A stretch of 64,000 nt of DNA from Anaerolineales bacterium (GCA_015075185.1 JABTUW010000005.1:310001-374000), one strand, 5' to 3'; shown: positions 7,301 to 16,666, counted from the first letter of the stretch. Notes: generated by a model from the letters alone, not told the origin. A program made the numbers and translations.

Positions 7301-10300
7301 ATGAAAAGAATATTGTTGGAGGTGTTTATTCTATTGATGTCTGTGCTGGTACTGCTGCTGCTCTGCGACCAGCAGCCGTCAGCCGCCCAACCCTTACGAG
7401 CCACGGCGACACCCACCCCATCTAAGCAGTCGATGGGCGTGTGGGGCAGCTCCGGGAGCGACGTCTTCGCCGTCGGGTGCCAGAGCATGGCAGCGAGCAG
7501 CAACTGCATCGCGCCCCCAGGCATGATCCTGCACTACGACGGCCACGCCTGGTCGCCCATGACCACTCCCGCGACCGATTGGCTGAGCACTGTCTGGGGC
7601 ACTTCGGGCAGCGACGTCTTCGCCGCCGGCCATAGTGGCACGCTCCTGCACTATGACGGCAAGGCCTGGTCGTCGATGGACAGCGGCACGAGCTATACCC
7701 TGTATGGCGTGTGGGGCAGCTCGAATCGCGACGTTTTCGCGGTGGGAGATGTTGGCACCATCCTGCATTACGACGGCAGCGCCTGGTCGCCGATGCCGAG
7801 CGGCATCAACACCATGCTCAATTGGGTCTGGGGCAGCTCGGGCAGCGACGTCTTCGCCACCGGGGATATCGGCGTCATCCTGCACTACGACGGCAGCGCC
7901 TGGTCGCCGATGAAGAGTGGCACGTACAGCCCTGTCCTGGGCGTGTGGGGCAGCTCGGGCCGCGACGTCTTTGCCGTCGGGGAAGACGGCGTCATCCTGC
8001 ACTACGACGGCAGCGCCTGGTCGCCGATGAAGAGTGGCACGGCCCGTTACCTCGAGTCCGTGTGGGCCAGCTCGGGTAGCGACATCTTCGCCGTCGGATC
8101 GGGTGGCACGATCCTGCATTACGACGGCAAAGCCTGGTCGCCCATGAGCAGTGGCACGACTCATGGGTTAGAGTCCGTCTGGGGCAGCTCCGGCAGCGAC
8201 GTCTTCGCCGTCGGAGAAGCAGACACCATCCTGCACTATGACGGCCGCGCATGGTCGCCCATGCGCATCGGCATGCCGGCCAAAGCCCCCAACCCCGCTC
8301 CGCTAACTACTAACCAATTGGACAGCGTCTGGGGCAGCTCGGCCAGCGACATCTTCGCCGTCGGGCGAATGGGGACGATCTTGCATTACGACGGCCAAAC
8401 CTGGTCGCCCATGAAGAGCGACACTTACAATGAGCTGGCTACCGTGTGGGGCAGTTCGGCCAGCGACGTCTTTGCCGTCGGGCGAATGGGGACAATCCTG
8501 CACTACGACGGCCAAACCTGGTCGCTTATGAAGAGTGGTACGTCTTATTTATTTCTCTTGGGCCTATGGGGCAGTTCGGCCAGCGATGTCTTTGTTGTCG
8601 GGGATGGTGGGACTATCCTGCACTATGACGGCAGCACCTGGTCACCCATGAACAGTGGAGAGTACCATAGTCTCATTACCGCGTGGGGCAGTTCAAGCAG
8701 CGATGTCTTTATCGTCGGATGGGGTGGCACGATCCTGCACTACGACGGCAGCGCCTGGTCACCCATGAGCAGCGGCACGACTGAAAACCTCTGGGGTGTA
8801 TGGGGTAGTTCGGGCCGCGACGTCTTCGCTATTGGGGAGAACGGCACAATCCTGCATTACGACGGTAGCGCTTGGTCGCCCATGAAGAGCGGCACGACCA
8901 CAGATCTCTGGGCAGGCATTTGGGGCAGCTCGGGGCACGACGTCTTCGCTTTCGGCGATAAGGGCGTAATCTTGCATTACGATGGCACGACCTGGTCGTC
9001 TATGACCAGCGGCACAACCACAAATCTCGAGTCTGTGTGGGGTAGCGCAGGCAGCGATGTCTTCACTGTCGGTGGTAACGGCACGATCCTGCACTACGAC
9101 GGCAAAGCCTGGTCGGATATGAGCAGCGGCGTGCTGGTCAAAACCCCCAGCCCTATACCACTAACTACTAACCAGTTAGACAGCGTGTGGGGCAGTTCGG
9201 CCAGCGACATCTTCGCCGTTGGGCGATTGGGCACAATCCTGCATTACGACGGCCAAGCCTGGTCGCCCATGAAAAGCGGCACGACCAACGAGCTTTACAC
9301 TGTCTGGGGCAATTCAGGCAGCGACGTCTTCGCTGTCGGGCAAGTGGGTACGATTTTGCATTATGACGGCAGCGGCTGGTCGTCCATGCAAAGCGGCGGT
9401 ATATCCTCTATAAATATCATTGGCGTCTGGGGCAGTTCGGCCAGCGATGTCTTCGCCGTTGGGGAAGCGGGCACCATCTTGCACCACGATGGTAGCGTCT
9501 GGTCGCCGATGCAAAGCGGGACGTACAATGATCTCCTTGCAGTGTGGGGCAGCTCGGGTAAAGATGTCTTCGCCGTTGGCTGGCCGGGCATCATCCTGCG
9601 CTACGACGGCAGCGCCTGGTCGCCCATGCAAAGTGGTACAACGGAACTTCTCGGGGCCATCTGGGGCAGTTCGGCCAGCGATGTCTTCGTCGTTGGAGAA
9701 GTGGGCACAATCCTGCACTACGACGGCCAAGCCTGGTCACCCATGCAAGGCGGCATACGCGACGATCTTTATAACGTGAGGGGCAGTACGGCCAGCGACG
9801 TCTTTGCTGTCGGGCGAATGGGCACGATCCTGCACTATGACGGCAAAGCCTGGTCGTCCGTGAGCAACAAGACAACCAGTTATCTCCAGTCCGTGTGGAG
9901 CAGTTCAGGCAGCGATGTCTTCGCCGTTGGCAGTCGTGGCACGATTTTGCACTACGACGGCAGCGCCTGGTCGGATATGAGCGGCGGCGCGTCTTTTGCT
10001 ACGCCGGTACCGCCAACATCAACTACAATTCCGCCTAAAATCCTTCTCATCATGCTTGAAAAATCGAACGACATGGAACTTATGCTAACCAAAGAAGTTG
10101 GTGTAATGATTAGTATGCTTGAGGGCGCGGGCTATAAGGTCATAGTGGCTTCGGCTTCGGGTCAGCCTCTTGTGGGTGGCGCCAAAACTGTAAGACCGGA
10201 CATGAAATTGACTGATGTCAAAGTAGATGACTATGCTGGTATCATAGTGCCATGTATGTCGACCGCCTTTGAGGATAAACCTTCTGAGGCGATTGAGATT

Positions 10301-10579
10301 GTAAAAGAAGCGGTGGCCCTGGGAAAGCCGGTAGCTGCCCAAAACAGCGGTGTCGGAATCTTGAGCGACGCTGGCGTTATGAAAGGTAAGCAATTCGCTG
10401 TTGGAGCCGATTTCGTGAACATGGTTCCCGGAGGAATCTATAAGGGCACCGGTGTCGTTCAAGACGGCTTGATCATCACTTCAGGGACTTGTCCCCGCCT
10501 AGCGCAGATGACGGGACTACCGGACAAAACGAGTGAGCTTACTCAGACGTTCATTAATGTACTTGCATCCCGGCGCTGA
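7301..10579 (+). CDS. Secreted 21-blade beta-propeller protein fused to a DJ-1/PfpI-like domain
   Basis: The 1092-residue protein starts at the ATG at 7301, five bases after AAAGGAGG. An N-terminal hydrophobic segment (ILLEVFILLMSVLVLLLL) indicates export. Residues ~44-900 are 21 copies of a ~41-residue unit, VWGSSGSDVFAVG..GTILHYDG.AWSPM.SGT. Copies 7 and 14 end in a similar extra linker containing PLTTNQLD, and copy 21 ends in a Thr/Pro linker, so the units fall into three sets of seven, as expected for three seven-bladed propellers. Residues ~911-1092 resemble the DJ-1/PfpI fold (KILLIML, DDYAGIIVPC, GKPVAAQNSG, DGLIITSGTCP), but the nucleophile-elbow Cys-His is replaced by Asn-Ser, so catalysis is doubtful. 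The 3' part is AT-richer than the repeats. Confidence 0.85.
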   Translation: MKRILLEVFILLMSVLVLLLLCDQQPSAAQPLRATATPTPSKQSMGVWGSSGSDVFAVGCQSMAASSNCIAPPGMILHYDGHAWSPMTTPATDWLSTVWGTSGSDVFAAGHSGTLLHYDGKAWSSMDSGTSYTLYGVWGSSNRDVFAVGDVGTILHYDGSAWSPMPSGINTMLNWVWGSSGSDVFATGDIGVILHYDGSAWSPMKSGTYSPVLGVWGSSGRDVFAVGEDGVILHYDGSAWSPMKSGTARYLESVWASSGSDIFAVGSGGTILHYDGKAWSPMSSGTTHGLESVWGSSGSDVFAVGEADTILHYDGRAWSPMRIGMPAKAPNPAPLTTNQLDSVWGSSASDIFAVGRMGTILHYDGQTWSPMKSDTYNELATVWGSSASDVFAVGRMGTILHYDGQTWSLMKSGTSYLFLLGLWGSSASDVFVVGDGGTILHYDGSTWSPMNSGEYHSLITAWGSSSSDVFIVGWGGTILHYDGSAWSPMSSGTTENLWGVWGSSGRDVFAIGENGTILHYDGSAWSPMKSGTTTDLWAGIWGSSGHDVFAFGDKGVILHYDGTTWSSMTSGTTTNLESVWGSAGSDVFTVGGNGTILHYDGKAWSDMSSGVLVKTPSPIPLTTNQLDSVWGSSASDIFAVGRLGTILHYDGQAWSPMKSGTTNELYTVWGNSGSDVFAVGQVGTILHYDGSGWSSMQSGGISSINIIGVWGSSASDVFAVGEAGTILHHDGSVWSPMQSGTYNDLLAVWGSSGKDVFAVGWPGIILRYDGSAWSPMQSGTTELLGAIWGSSASDVFVVGEVGTILHYDGQAWSPMQGGIRDDLYNVRGSTASDVFAVGRMGTILHYDGKAWSSVSNKTTSYLQSVWSSSGSDVFAVGSRGTILHYDGSAWSDMSGGASFATPVPPTSTTIPPKILLIMLEKSNDMELMLTKEVGVMISMLEGAGYKVIVASASGQPLVGGAKTVRPDMKLTDVKVDDYAGIIVPCMSTAFEDKPSEAIEIVKEAVALGKPVAAQNSGVGILSDAGVMKGKQFAVGADFVNMVPGGIYKGTGVVQDGLIITSGTCPRLAQMTGLPDKTSELTQTFINVLASRR

Positions 10580-10622
10580 GTTTTCTGACGGTACTCTGTT
10601 GACAGCAGTGTCGTTTTTTCGC

Positions 10623-10675
10623 TTGATCCTACACTATGACGGCAAACCTGGTCGGATATGAGCGGCGGTGATTAG
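10623..10675 (+). pseudogene. Remnant of a propeller repeat downstream of the gene
   Basis: The sequence after the stop codon repeats the end of the propeller units almost exactly (GATCCTACACTATGACGGC, then CCTGGTCGGATATGAGCGG), ending GGTGATTAG. It has lost one base, so it is out of frame internally. It resembles the 3' end of an older propeller gene left behind when the DJ-1-like segment was placed before it. Confidence 0.65.
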
Positions 10676-10686
10676 TTTGTTTCGGG

Positions 10687-10715
10687 AGTAGGTCACGCTT
10701 GAAGCGTGACCTACT
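10687..10715. terminator. Perfect hairpin between convergent genes
   Basis: AGTAGGTCACGC pairs with GCGTGACCTACT (12 bp, loop TTGAA). It sits between the plus-strand propeller gene and the minus-strand lipoprotein gene, so it probably stops transcription from one or both sides. It may be a copy of a dispersed palindrome. The T tract is poor (TCTTCTT). Confidence 0.6.
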
Positions 10716-10719
10716 CTTC

Positions 10720-12924
10720 TTACCGCCAGCTTAACACATGCTCATCTACAAAATTATAGGTAATTTGAAGTTGATTATTGACCTCCTCCGCAAACAGCGG
10801 CTGTGCATTGCTGCCATCTACATTTATCACCCATACCTCCCAGCGACCGGCGCGATCCGTCAAAAAGGCAATTCGTGAGCCGTCGGGCGACCAGGCCGGG
10901 GAAACGTTGTGCCAGGGCTTGGCTTTGTCGGGCATGGCCGTGACCCACAGCGGGGTCTTGGTCAGGCGGACCCGTCCACTGCCGCACCCTTCGGGTAGGC
11001 TACCGCACTCGGCGTTCAGGCGGTAGATGTCCGTCCCACCGCCCTGGTCCATGGTCACCAGCAAATAGCGGCCGTCCGGCGAAAAGACCGGCGAGCTGTC
11101 GCCGATTTCGTCGGTCAGGCGGCGGCTGGTCTTCTGGTTAATATCCGCTTCCACTAAACCCCTGCCGCCATCGGAAATGATTCGCCAGGGTTGCGTTGGG
11201 TCCCAGGTGGGGCGGAAGGCGTAAGTCCCGCCGTCTACATCCTCAAACTTGCCATCGGCCACGTTGACCACCCGCAGCCCCCAGTGCGGGTCCGGCGGCA
11301 ATTTCCAGCACAGCATTGCTTTCACATCAAAATCCTTCATATCCACCCGGATCTTTACTTTGGGATCGCCATTCCGATCTGTGGGCACATCGGCGTTCCA
11401 GGGAATGGCCGGACCTGGATTCTTCAACACGTCGGCGCAGTTAATTTCAGAATTGAGCCGCCCCTCATGCTGGAAATTCACCACAATCTGCTGGCCGTCC
11501 GGTGACCAGGCGGGGCCTTTGGCCTGCTTGGTAAAGCCCAAAATCTGGCGTTCCTGGGTTCCGTCAAGGTTAATAGTCCACAACGAGCCGCTTTCACCCT
11601 GCCAGCGAGTAAAAGCCACCCTCTGCCCGTCAGGCGATAGAGCCGGGTCAAGGCCGGAGGTCAGGCGGCGCAGCCCTGTCCCATCCGTGTTGATGACCAT
11701 AATCTCGCCGCCGCTGGCAAGCTGGAATACCAGGTGGGGGTTGGGATTTAAAAATTGACGATTGACCATTGACTGTTGACCATTGACTATTGCCACTCCC
11801 TCTTCACCCTCAACCACCGGTATTTCGGCGGCAGGAACAGACGGGGTTATGAATTGCAGCGGCAGCCAGCCCTGCCCTCCCCCCAGCGCCGGTGCGACCA
11901 AGGCCCAACTGCGGCCCTCGTTGAGACCCAACACCAGCATCAGACTGTTGGTCGGCACGGGGCCGATTTCGTCAAAGTAGATGCCGGGACCGCGATGCAG
12001 AATCAGGCCATTGTTAGCAATCCAGGTTGTGACGACCTGCGGCGCAGCCTTCACATCGCCCGCCACCGCCAGGTCGGCGACAGCCATCCAGCCCAGCCGC
12101 CCGTGTTGCGGTTTGACCAGCGCCCACTCACGGCTTTGATCCACGGCCAACACTTCAAGCAGCGCCTGATCGTCGCTTAGGGTGTCAATGGGGGCATACT
12201 CTGAACCTGGGCCGGGGCGGATAGCGGCTTCTTGATGGATAATGTGAGCCGGGTAAGGAGTAAGGAGTAAGGGGTAGGGAGTAGGGGAAGAAAGCTGCAT
12301 CGAATCCTTGATCTCAGAGTTCTCTGAAATTGCTACCACCCTTCCACTATCCTCTATCTTCAATCCACTATCTTCTATCTTCAATCTTCTACCCTCTCTC
12401 ACCGGCGCATCTGCCAGCGAGCCATCCACGGTGAGATACGCCAACGAAACCCAACCCTCTCCACCGGTAGATAGACGTACCAGCGCCCAATCGTGGGTTG
12501 GATTGACGGCCAGTATGGGCACCTGTTCGCCTTGCAGCACTGTACCCATAACTTCATAACTCGCGCCCGGTCCCTGGCGCACATTCAGAGCCACGCTGTT
12601 CACCCTGGCCTGGGCGAACCCTTCTGGGATGGCCAAGGTCTCCGGCGTTACCGCGGGTTTATTTTCAACTGGAGGCTGGGATGTCGCCGTATTGGTTGGC
12701 TCAACCGCGGCCTCAAACAACGCCACGACCGGCGTGGGCGTCGGCGTGCCGAGATCGGCCCGGCTGATCTTGGGGAAAAGGGTCGGCGTGGGCGCGGCGG
12801 TGGTGGGCCGGGGCGTGGACCAGGCGGCCTGGTCAAGACGCCTCAGCGTCTCCGGGGAGGCCTGGGCGGCAGCGCAGGCGGTCAGGATAAGGAGAGTAGG
12901 TAAAAGCCAAAAATATTTATTCAT
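10720..12924 (-). CDS. Lipoprotein with three SH3-like domains and a TolB-type propeller
   Basis: The protein has 734 residues. A lipobox LTAC places the lipid-bearing Cys at residue 17, so it should be anchored outside the membrane. After a Thr/Pro linker come three bacterial SH3 domains, marked by LNVRQGPGASYEVMG, AAIRPGPGSEYAPI and LILHRGPGIYFDEIG. The C-terminal ~340 residues carry PD40/TolB-like propeller blades (ALSPDGQRVAFTR, GPAWSPDGQQIVVNF, SPVFSPDGRYLLVT, SPAWSPDGSRIAFLTDRAG). It probably binds cell wall or surface polymers. Residues ~175-226 and ~377-390 are encoded by heptad-type repeat DNA, apparently inserted in frame between domains. Confidence 0.85.
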   Translation of the reverse strand: MNKYFWLLPTLLILTACAAAQASPETLRRLDQAAWSTPRPTTAAPTPTLFPKISRADLGTPTPTPVVALFEAAVEPTNTATSQPPVENKPAVTPETLAIPEGFAQARVNSVALNVRQGPGASYEVMGTVLQGEQVPILAVNPTHDWALVRLSTGGEGWVSLAYLTVDGSLADAPVREGRRLKIEDSGLKIEDSGRVVAISENSEIKDSMQLSSPTPYPLLLTPYPAHIIHQEAAIRPGPGSEYAPIDTLSDDQALLEVLAVDQSREWALVKPQHGRLGWMAVADLAVAGDVKAAPQVVTTWIANNGLILHRGPGIYFDEIGPVPTNSLMLVLGLNEGRSWALVAPALGGGQGWLPLQFITPSVPAAEIPVVEGEEGVAIVNGQQSMVNRQFLNPNPHLVFQLASGGEIMVINTDGTGLRRLTSGLDPALSPDGQRVAFTRWQGESGSLWTINLDGTQERQILGFTKQAKGPAWSPDGQQIVVNFQHEGRLNSEINCADVLKNPGPAIPWNADVPTDRNGDPKVKIRVDMKDFDVKAMLCWKLPPDPHWGLRVVNVADGKFEDVDGGTYAFRPTWDPTQPWRIISDGGRGLVEADINQKTSRRLTDEIGDSSPVFSPDGRYLLVTMDQGGGTDIYRLNAECGSLPEGCGSGRVRLTKTPLWVTAMPDKAKPWHNVSPAWSPDGSRIAFLTDRAGRWEVWVINVDGSNAQPLFAEEVNNQLQITYNFVDEHVLSWR
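11754..11792. repeat. In-frame heptad-type repeat (ATTGACC family) within the lipoprotein gene
   Basis: ATTGACGATTGACCATTGAC and its continuation are tandem 7-base units of the ATTGACN type. They encode a polar stretch (VNGQQSMVNRQ) in the linker between the third SH3 domain and the propeller. Confidence 0.65.
12251..12395. repeat. In-frame heptad-type repeats (AAGGAGT and TATCTTC families)
   Basis: Two tracts lie close together: GTAAGGAGTAAGGAGTAAGG at 12254 onward, and a CTATCTTCAATCCACTATCT type tract at about 12351-12395. In protein they give KIEDSGLKIEDSG and a Pro/Tyr/Leu stretch between SH3 domains 1 and 2. Both tracts keep the frame open. Confidence 0.65.
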
Positions 12925-12977
12925 TGGAGTATCCTCGTTCTGTGGAAATCGTAATCATTACGTAACTGCTCAGAGAT

Positions 12978-13092
12978 AGCACCCTGAGTAGGTTGTAGCG
13001 GAGCGGAAGCCGTATCGAAGGGTGCGGCGAGTGTCATCCAACCCGCATCCTTCGATACGCGCTTCACTGCGTTCCGCGCTACTCAGGATGCT
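12978..13092. repeat. Palindromic repeat element, copy 2 (CTGAGTAG/TCGATACG family)
   Basis: AGCACCCTGAGTAG at the left and CTACTCAGGATGCT at the right form the ends. CGTATCGAAGGGTGCGG pairs with CCGCATCCTTCGATACG-like sequence inside. It fills the gap between the lipoprotein and RND permease genes. Confidence 0.7.
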
Positions 13093-13119
13093 GATACCAT
13101 AGCCTAAGCAGTGACGCCA

Positions 13120-16100
13120 TTACGTCATCGGCTGCGGCGCAGGAGTTGAAACCGCCCGATCTTCTTCTTCATCCGGCTCGAGGTTAAAGAAACTACGGAA
13201 GGCATGCGCTGCCAGGCCGCCGCCCCAATCGAGGAAGTTGTACATCACCGGCACCAGGATCAGGGTCAGCAGGGTCGAGGAAACGTTTCCGCCAATGACC
13301 ACCGCGGCCAGCGGGGCACGCAGTTCCGCTCCTGCGCCCTGCCCTAACAACAGCGGAAACAAGGAGAAGATGATGGCAAACGTCGTCATCAGGATTGGGC
13401 GCAGGCGCAGCCGGCCGGCTTCGACCAGGGCTGCTTTGCGCTCGAAGCCCCGCTCCTGGCGCAGGATGTTGGTAAAGTCTACCAGCAGGATGGCATTTTT
13501 AACCACAATCCCGGCCAGCATGATGATGCCCAGCAGCGACATGACATTCAGTGTATTGCCGGTCAGCCACAGCCCGCCAAAGGCGCCGACCAGAGTCACC
13601 GGCAGGGCGAACATAATCGCCAGCGGCTGCAGCCAACTTTGATAAAGGGCCACCAGCAGCATGTAAATCAACAGGATGGACAGCACCAACGCGCCGGTCA
13701 AATCCTGGAAAGCCTGACGCTGGTAGTCGGCCTGGCCGGTAAACTGGAAGTTGTAGCCCGCCGGGAAGCTGACCTGAGAATTCAGCGCCGCCTCAATGTC
13801 ATTGGTCACATCGGCGTTGGCTCGCCCGGCAGAACCGACCTTGATAGTCAGTGCGGCCTGCCGGTTGGCCCGGCTGAGCCGGGCCGGGGCCAGGGTATCC
13901 TGCACCTGGGCGACCTGCCCTACCACAATCACCTGGTCGTTGACGTAGCCGAGGGGGAGGTCAAGCAGTTGGCTCAGATCGCGGCGGGCGGCCTCGTTCA
14001 TGCGCAGGGTCAGGTCAATCTTCTCGGTCTGGCCTTCCGGCTGGTAATCGCCGACGTGGCTGCCGTTGACCGCGGTCCGCAGCGTCCGGGCCACCTGCCC
14101 CGGCGACAGGCCGACATCTTTGGCCCGCTCGCGGTCAACGACAAGCTGCGTTTCGGGCGAGCGTTCCGCGCCGGTGTTGCGGATGTCTACCGCCCCCGGT
14201 ATAGTTCGGATGGCCGTCTCGGCCTGGCTGGCCAGGTCAATCAGCTTCTCCCGATCCGGCCCATACAGGCGCACTTCAATGTCCTGGTTCATCCCGCTGA
14301 CCGCCATGTTGAGCATAAAAGAGACTTTGGCGTCGGGGACCTGGGCCAGCGCGGGCCGCAGGGCATTGACCACATCCGTGGTGCTGCGGCTGCGCTCATT
14401 CTTATCCACCAGGCGCAGGATAATCGTAGCGAAGTCAGCCTTGTCACTGCTGGCGATGAGGGCGCTGCCCAGCTCCGTGCCTACGTTGGAAACAATAAGC
14501 GACGTTTCCGGCACGTCCGCCCGGATAATCTGCTCGACCCGCTGCACCGCCCGGTCGGTAGCGGCCAGGCTTGAGCCGGCAGGCATCTCGACGCCGAGGG
14601 TGATCCGGCCGTCGTCTTCGAGCGGCAGGAATTCGTTGCCGACCATGCCGCCGCCGACCAGGTAAATTCCGGCAACCAAAGCCCCCGCCGCCAGCCCGAC
14701 CACCAGAAATTGGGTAAAGGCATTTTTGAGCGTCCAGCCCAGGATCAGCGCGTACAGACTGGATAGGCCGGTGAACATGGCTTCCCAAAAGCGGATAAAA
14801 CGCTGCCACAGCCAGCCAAACGGTCGCCATAAGACGCCCAGCACTCGCCATATACCTTTGGCCGGTTTCACGGGTTTGGTCTCGTCTTTCAGCCAGAAAG
14901 CGGCCAGCATGGGGGTCAGGGTGAAAGAGATGAGCAGCGAAAAAATGGTGGCGACAGCGATGGTGACGCCGTAGGAGCGAAAAATTTGGCCGACAATGCC
15001 GCTGATAAAGGCCACCGGCAGGTAAACCACGACAATGACCAGGGTGATGGTAATTGCCGCCAGCCCGATTTCGGCCCGGCCATCGAGGGCGGCCTGGCGC
15101 GGCTTTTTGTGCAGCTTCAGGTGGCGCTCAGTGTTTTCCAGCACCACAATCGAGTCGTCCACCAGGATGCCGATGGCGACCGTCAGGGCCATCAGGGTGA
15201 CGGTGTTCAGGCTGAAGCCGAGGGCATACATCAACAGGAACGTGGCGATGATCGAGGTCGGGACGGAGAGCATGACAATGACGCTGCTGTGGATGGTGTG
15301 CAGGAAAAGGAGCATGACGATGCCGGTAATCAGCACCGCCAGCAGCAAATCTTCGCCCACCGCGCTGACCGATTCGCGGGTAAAGTGGGTGTCGTCAATG
15401 ACGATGTCCAGCTTGACCCCATCCGGCAGCTCCGGCTCGAATTGTTCAACCACCTGGCGGATGCCGTTGGCGACGTCAATCGCATTGGCGTCGCTGGTTT
15501 TGACCACCGTGACCAGCACGCCGGCCTGGCCGTTGTAACGCACCAGGCGGGTAGTGTCTTTGAAACCTGCCTGCACCGTCGCCACATCACGCAGATAAAC
15601 CTGGCCGCCGGTGTCCATGCCCGCCGGGGTTTTGGGCAGCAAGCTGGCGGGCAAGGACAGGCCCATCGTGGTCAGCGGATTGGCCCCCCCGGCGACAATG
15701 ATGCCTTCAATGTCCTTCAGGCTGGTGAACTCACCCACCGAGCGAATCGCATTTTTTTGCGGCCCCTGCTCAATCGAGCCGACCGGCACGGTCACGTTTT
15801 CCAGGAGCAGGGCCTGCTGCACCCGGTCCAACGATAAGCTGTAAGCGGCCAGTTGGCGAGGGGCGGCGTAAATCTGGATTTCGCGCTCGCGGCCGCCAGC
15901 TAGCGAAACCGAGGCTACTCCCGCTACCGTCTGCAGGCGGGGCTTCAGGTCGGTGTCGGCCAAATCGTACAGCGTATCCTGACCCAGCGAGCCGCTCAAA
16001 ACCAGTTGCATAATCGGCTGGGCATTGAGATCGGCCTTGATGATGGTTGGTTCCTCGGCATTGTCGGGCAGGTCGCCACGCACCTTATCCACTTCGCGGG

Positions 16101-16425
16101 AGACATCTATCGCCGCCTGATCGCCGTTGACACCTTCATTGAATTTAATCAGCACATAGCCAAAGTTTTCGTTGGCCTGGGAGGTAATCTCGTCAATACC
16201 GGAGATACCGGCCACGGCATTCTCAACCGGCTTGAGGGCCTCGTCGGCCACGTCTTCCGGCGAAGCGCCGGGGTACACCACCACCACCGACACGTAGGGC
16301 AGGTCGGTTTTGGGCATCCGGTCAACCTGGAGCATCGTCAGGGAACGGTAGCCCAGCACGATAAAACCCAGGATAATCATCAGGATGGTCAGCGGGCGTT
16401 TGATGGAGAGTCGAGTCAGTTCCAT
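13120..16425 (-). CDS. RND efflux transporter permease (AcrB/HAE1-like)
   Basis: The 1101-residue inner-membrane pump has the normal RND length. MELTRLSIKRPLTILMIILGF is the first membrane helix. The porter region has VSVVVVYPGASPEDVADE, and helix 4 contains the proton-relay aspartates in IGILVDDSIVVLENTERH. A second half repeats the layout, ending with VKNAILLVDFTN and LRLRPILMTTFAIIFSLFPLLLG. Such pumps export drugs, dyes or lipids using proton entry. Its adaptor is encoded just upstream (16667-18052) on the same strand. No outer-membrane factor is nearby, which would fit a monoderm or unusual Chloroflexota envelope. The last ~30 residues are a charged cytoplasmic tail. Confidence 0.93.
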   Translation of the reverse strand: MELTRLSIKRPLTILMIILGFIVLGYRSLTMLQVDRMPKTDLPYVSVVVVYPGASPEDVADEALKPVENAVAGISGIDEITSQANENFGYVLIKFNEGVNGDQAAIDVSREVDKVRGDLPDNAEEPTIIKADLNAQPIMQLVLSGSLGQDTLYDLADTDLKPRLQTVAGVASVSLAGGREREIQIYAAPRQLAAYSLSLDRVQQALLLENVTVPVGSIEQGPQKNAIRSVGEFTSLKDIEGIIVAGGANPLTTMGLSLPASLLPKTPAGMDTGGQVYLRDVATVQAGFKDTTRLVRYNGQAGVLVTVVKTSDANAIDVANGIRQVVEQFEPELPDGVKLDIVIDDTHFTRESVSAVGEDLLLAVLITGIVMLLFLHTIHSSVIVMLSVPTSIIATFLLMYALGFSLNTVTLMALTVAIGILVDDSIVVLENTERHLKLHKKPRQAALDGRAEIGLAAITITLVIVVVYLPVAFISGIVGQIFRSYGVTIAVATIFSLLISFTLTPMLAAFWLKDETKPVKPAKGIWRVLGVLWRPFGWLWQRFIRFWEAMFTGLSSLYALILGWTLKNAFTQFLVVGLAAGALVAGIYLVGGGMVGNEFLPLEDDGRITLGVEMPAGSSLAATDRAVQRVEQIIRADVPETSLIVSNVGTELGSALIASSDKADFATIILRLVDKNERSRSTTDVVNALRPALAQVPDAKVSFMLNMAVSGMNQDIEVRLYGPDREKLIDLASQAETAIRTIPGAVDIRNTGAERSPETQLVVDRERAKDVGLSPGQVARTLRTAVNGSHVGDYQPEGQTEKIDLTLRMNEAARRDLSQLLDLPLGYVNDQVIVVGQVAQVQDTLAPARLSRANRQAALTIKVGSAGRANADVTNDIEAALNSQVSFPAGYNFQFTGQADYQRQAFQDLTGALVLSILLIYMLLVALYQSWLQPLAIMFALPVTLVGAFGGLWLTGNTLNVMSLLGIIMLAGIVVKNAILLVDFTNILRQERGFERKAALVEAGRLRLRPILMTTFAIIFSLFPLLLGQGAGAELRAPLAAVVIGGNVSSTLLTLILVPVMYNFLDWGGGLAAHAFRSFFNLEPDEEEDRAVSTPAPQPMT

Positions 16426-16467
16426 AGTTGTATGTCCTTAATTTTCCATTGGGGTGTCCGGGCATTT

Positions 16468-16520
16468 CGTAATGCGTAAACCGTAAAGATACCGAAAACG
16501 AACTATTACGTTTTACGTTC
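16468..16520. repeat. Heptad-type repeat (TACGTTT/GTAAACG family)
   Basis: CGTAATGCGTAAACCGTAAAG is followed by the inverted partner ATTACGTTTTACGTTCTATT. This is one of the degenerate short repeats of the window, located between pump and adaptor genes. Confidence 0.45.
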
Positions 16521-16531
16521 TATTGATATTT

Positions 16532-16632
16532 GCCGATTTCGCACGCTTCGATACGCCCTATCGGGCACTCAGCGTGCGAAATCGGCCCAAAAACGCATCC
16601 TGAGTAGGCGAAGCCATATCGAAGGGGGCGTG
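16532..16632. repeat. Hairpin plus half copy of the CTGAGTAG/TCGATACG element
   Basis: GCCGATTTCGCACGCT (16532-16547) pairs perfectly with AGCGTGCGAAATCGGC (16571-16586), a 16-bp stem with a 23-base loop containing TCGATACG. It is followed by GCATCCTGAGTAGGCGAAGC and ATATCGAAGGGGGCG, a half element of the family. Confidence 0.65.
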
Positions 16633-16666
16633 TTTGGCTAATCATTGAAGTGTCAATAGAACCCAG

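Noticed and set aside
7394..8164. Long minus-strand open frame within the propeller gene, and similar ones up to 9875
   Set aside because: They mirror the repeating blade units on the plus strand and show the same periodicity without protein features.
12251..12395. Tandem short repeats considered as a CRISPR array
   Set aside because: Units are only 7-8 bases with no unique spacers and lie inside a coding frame.
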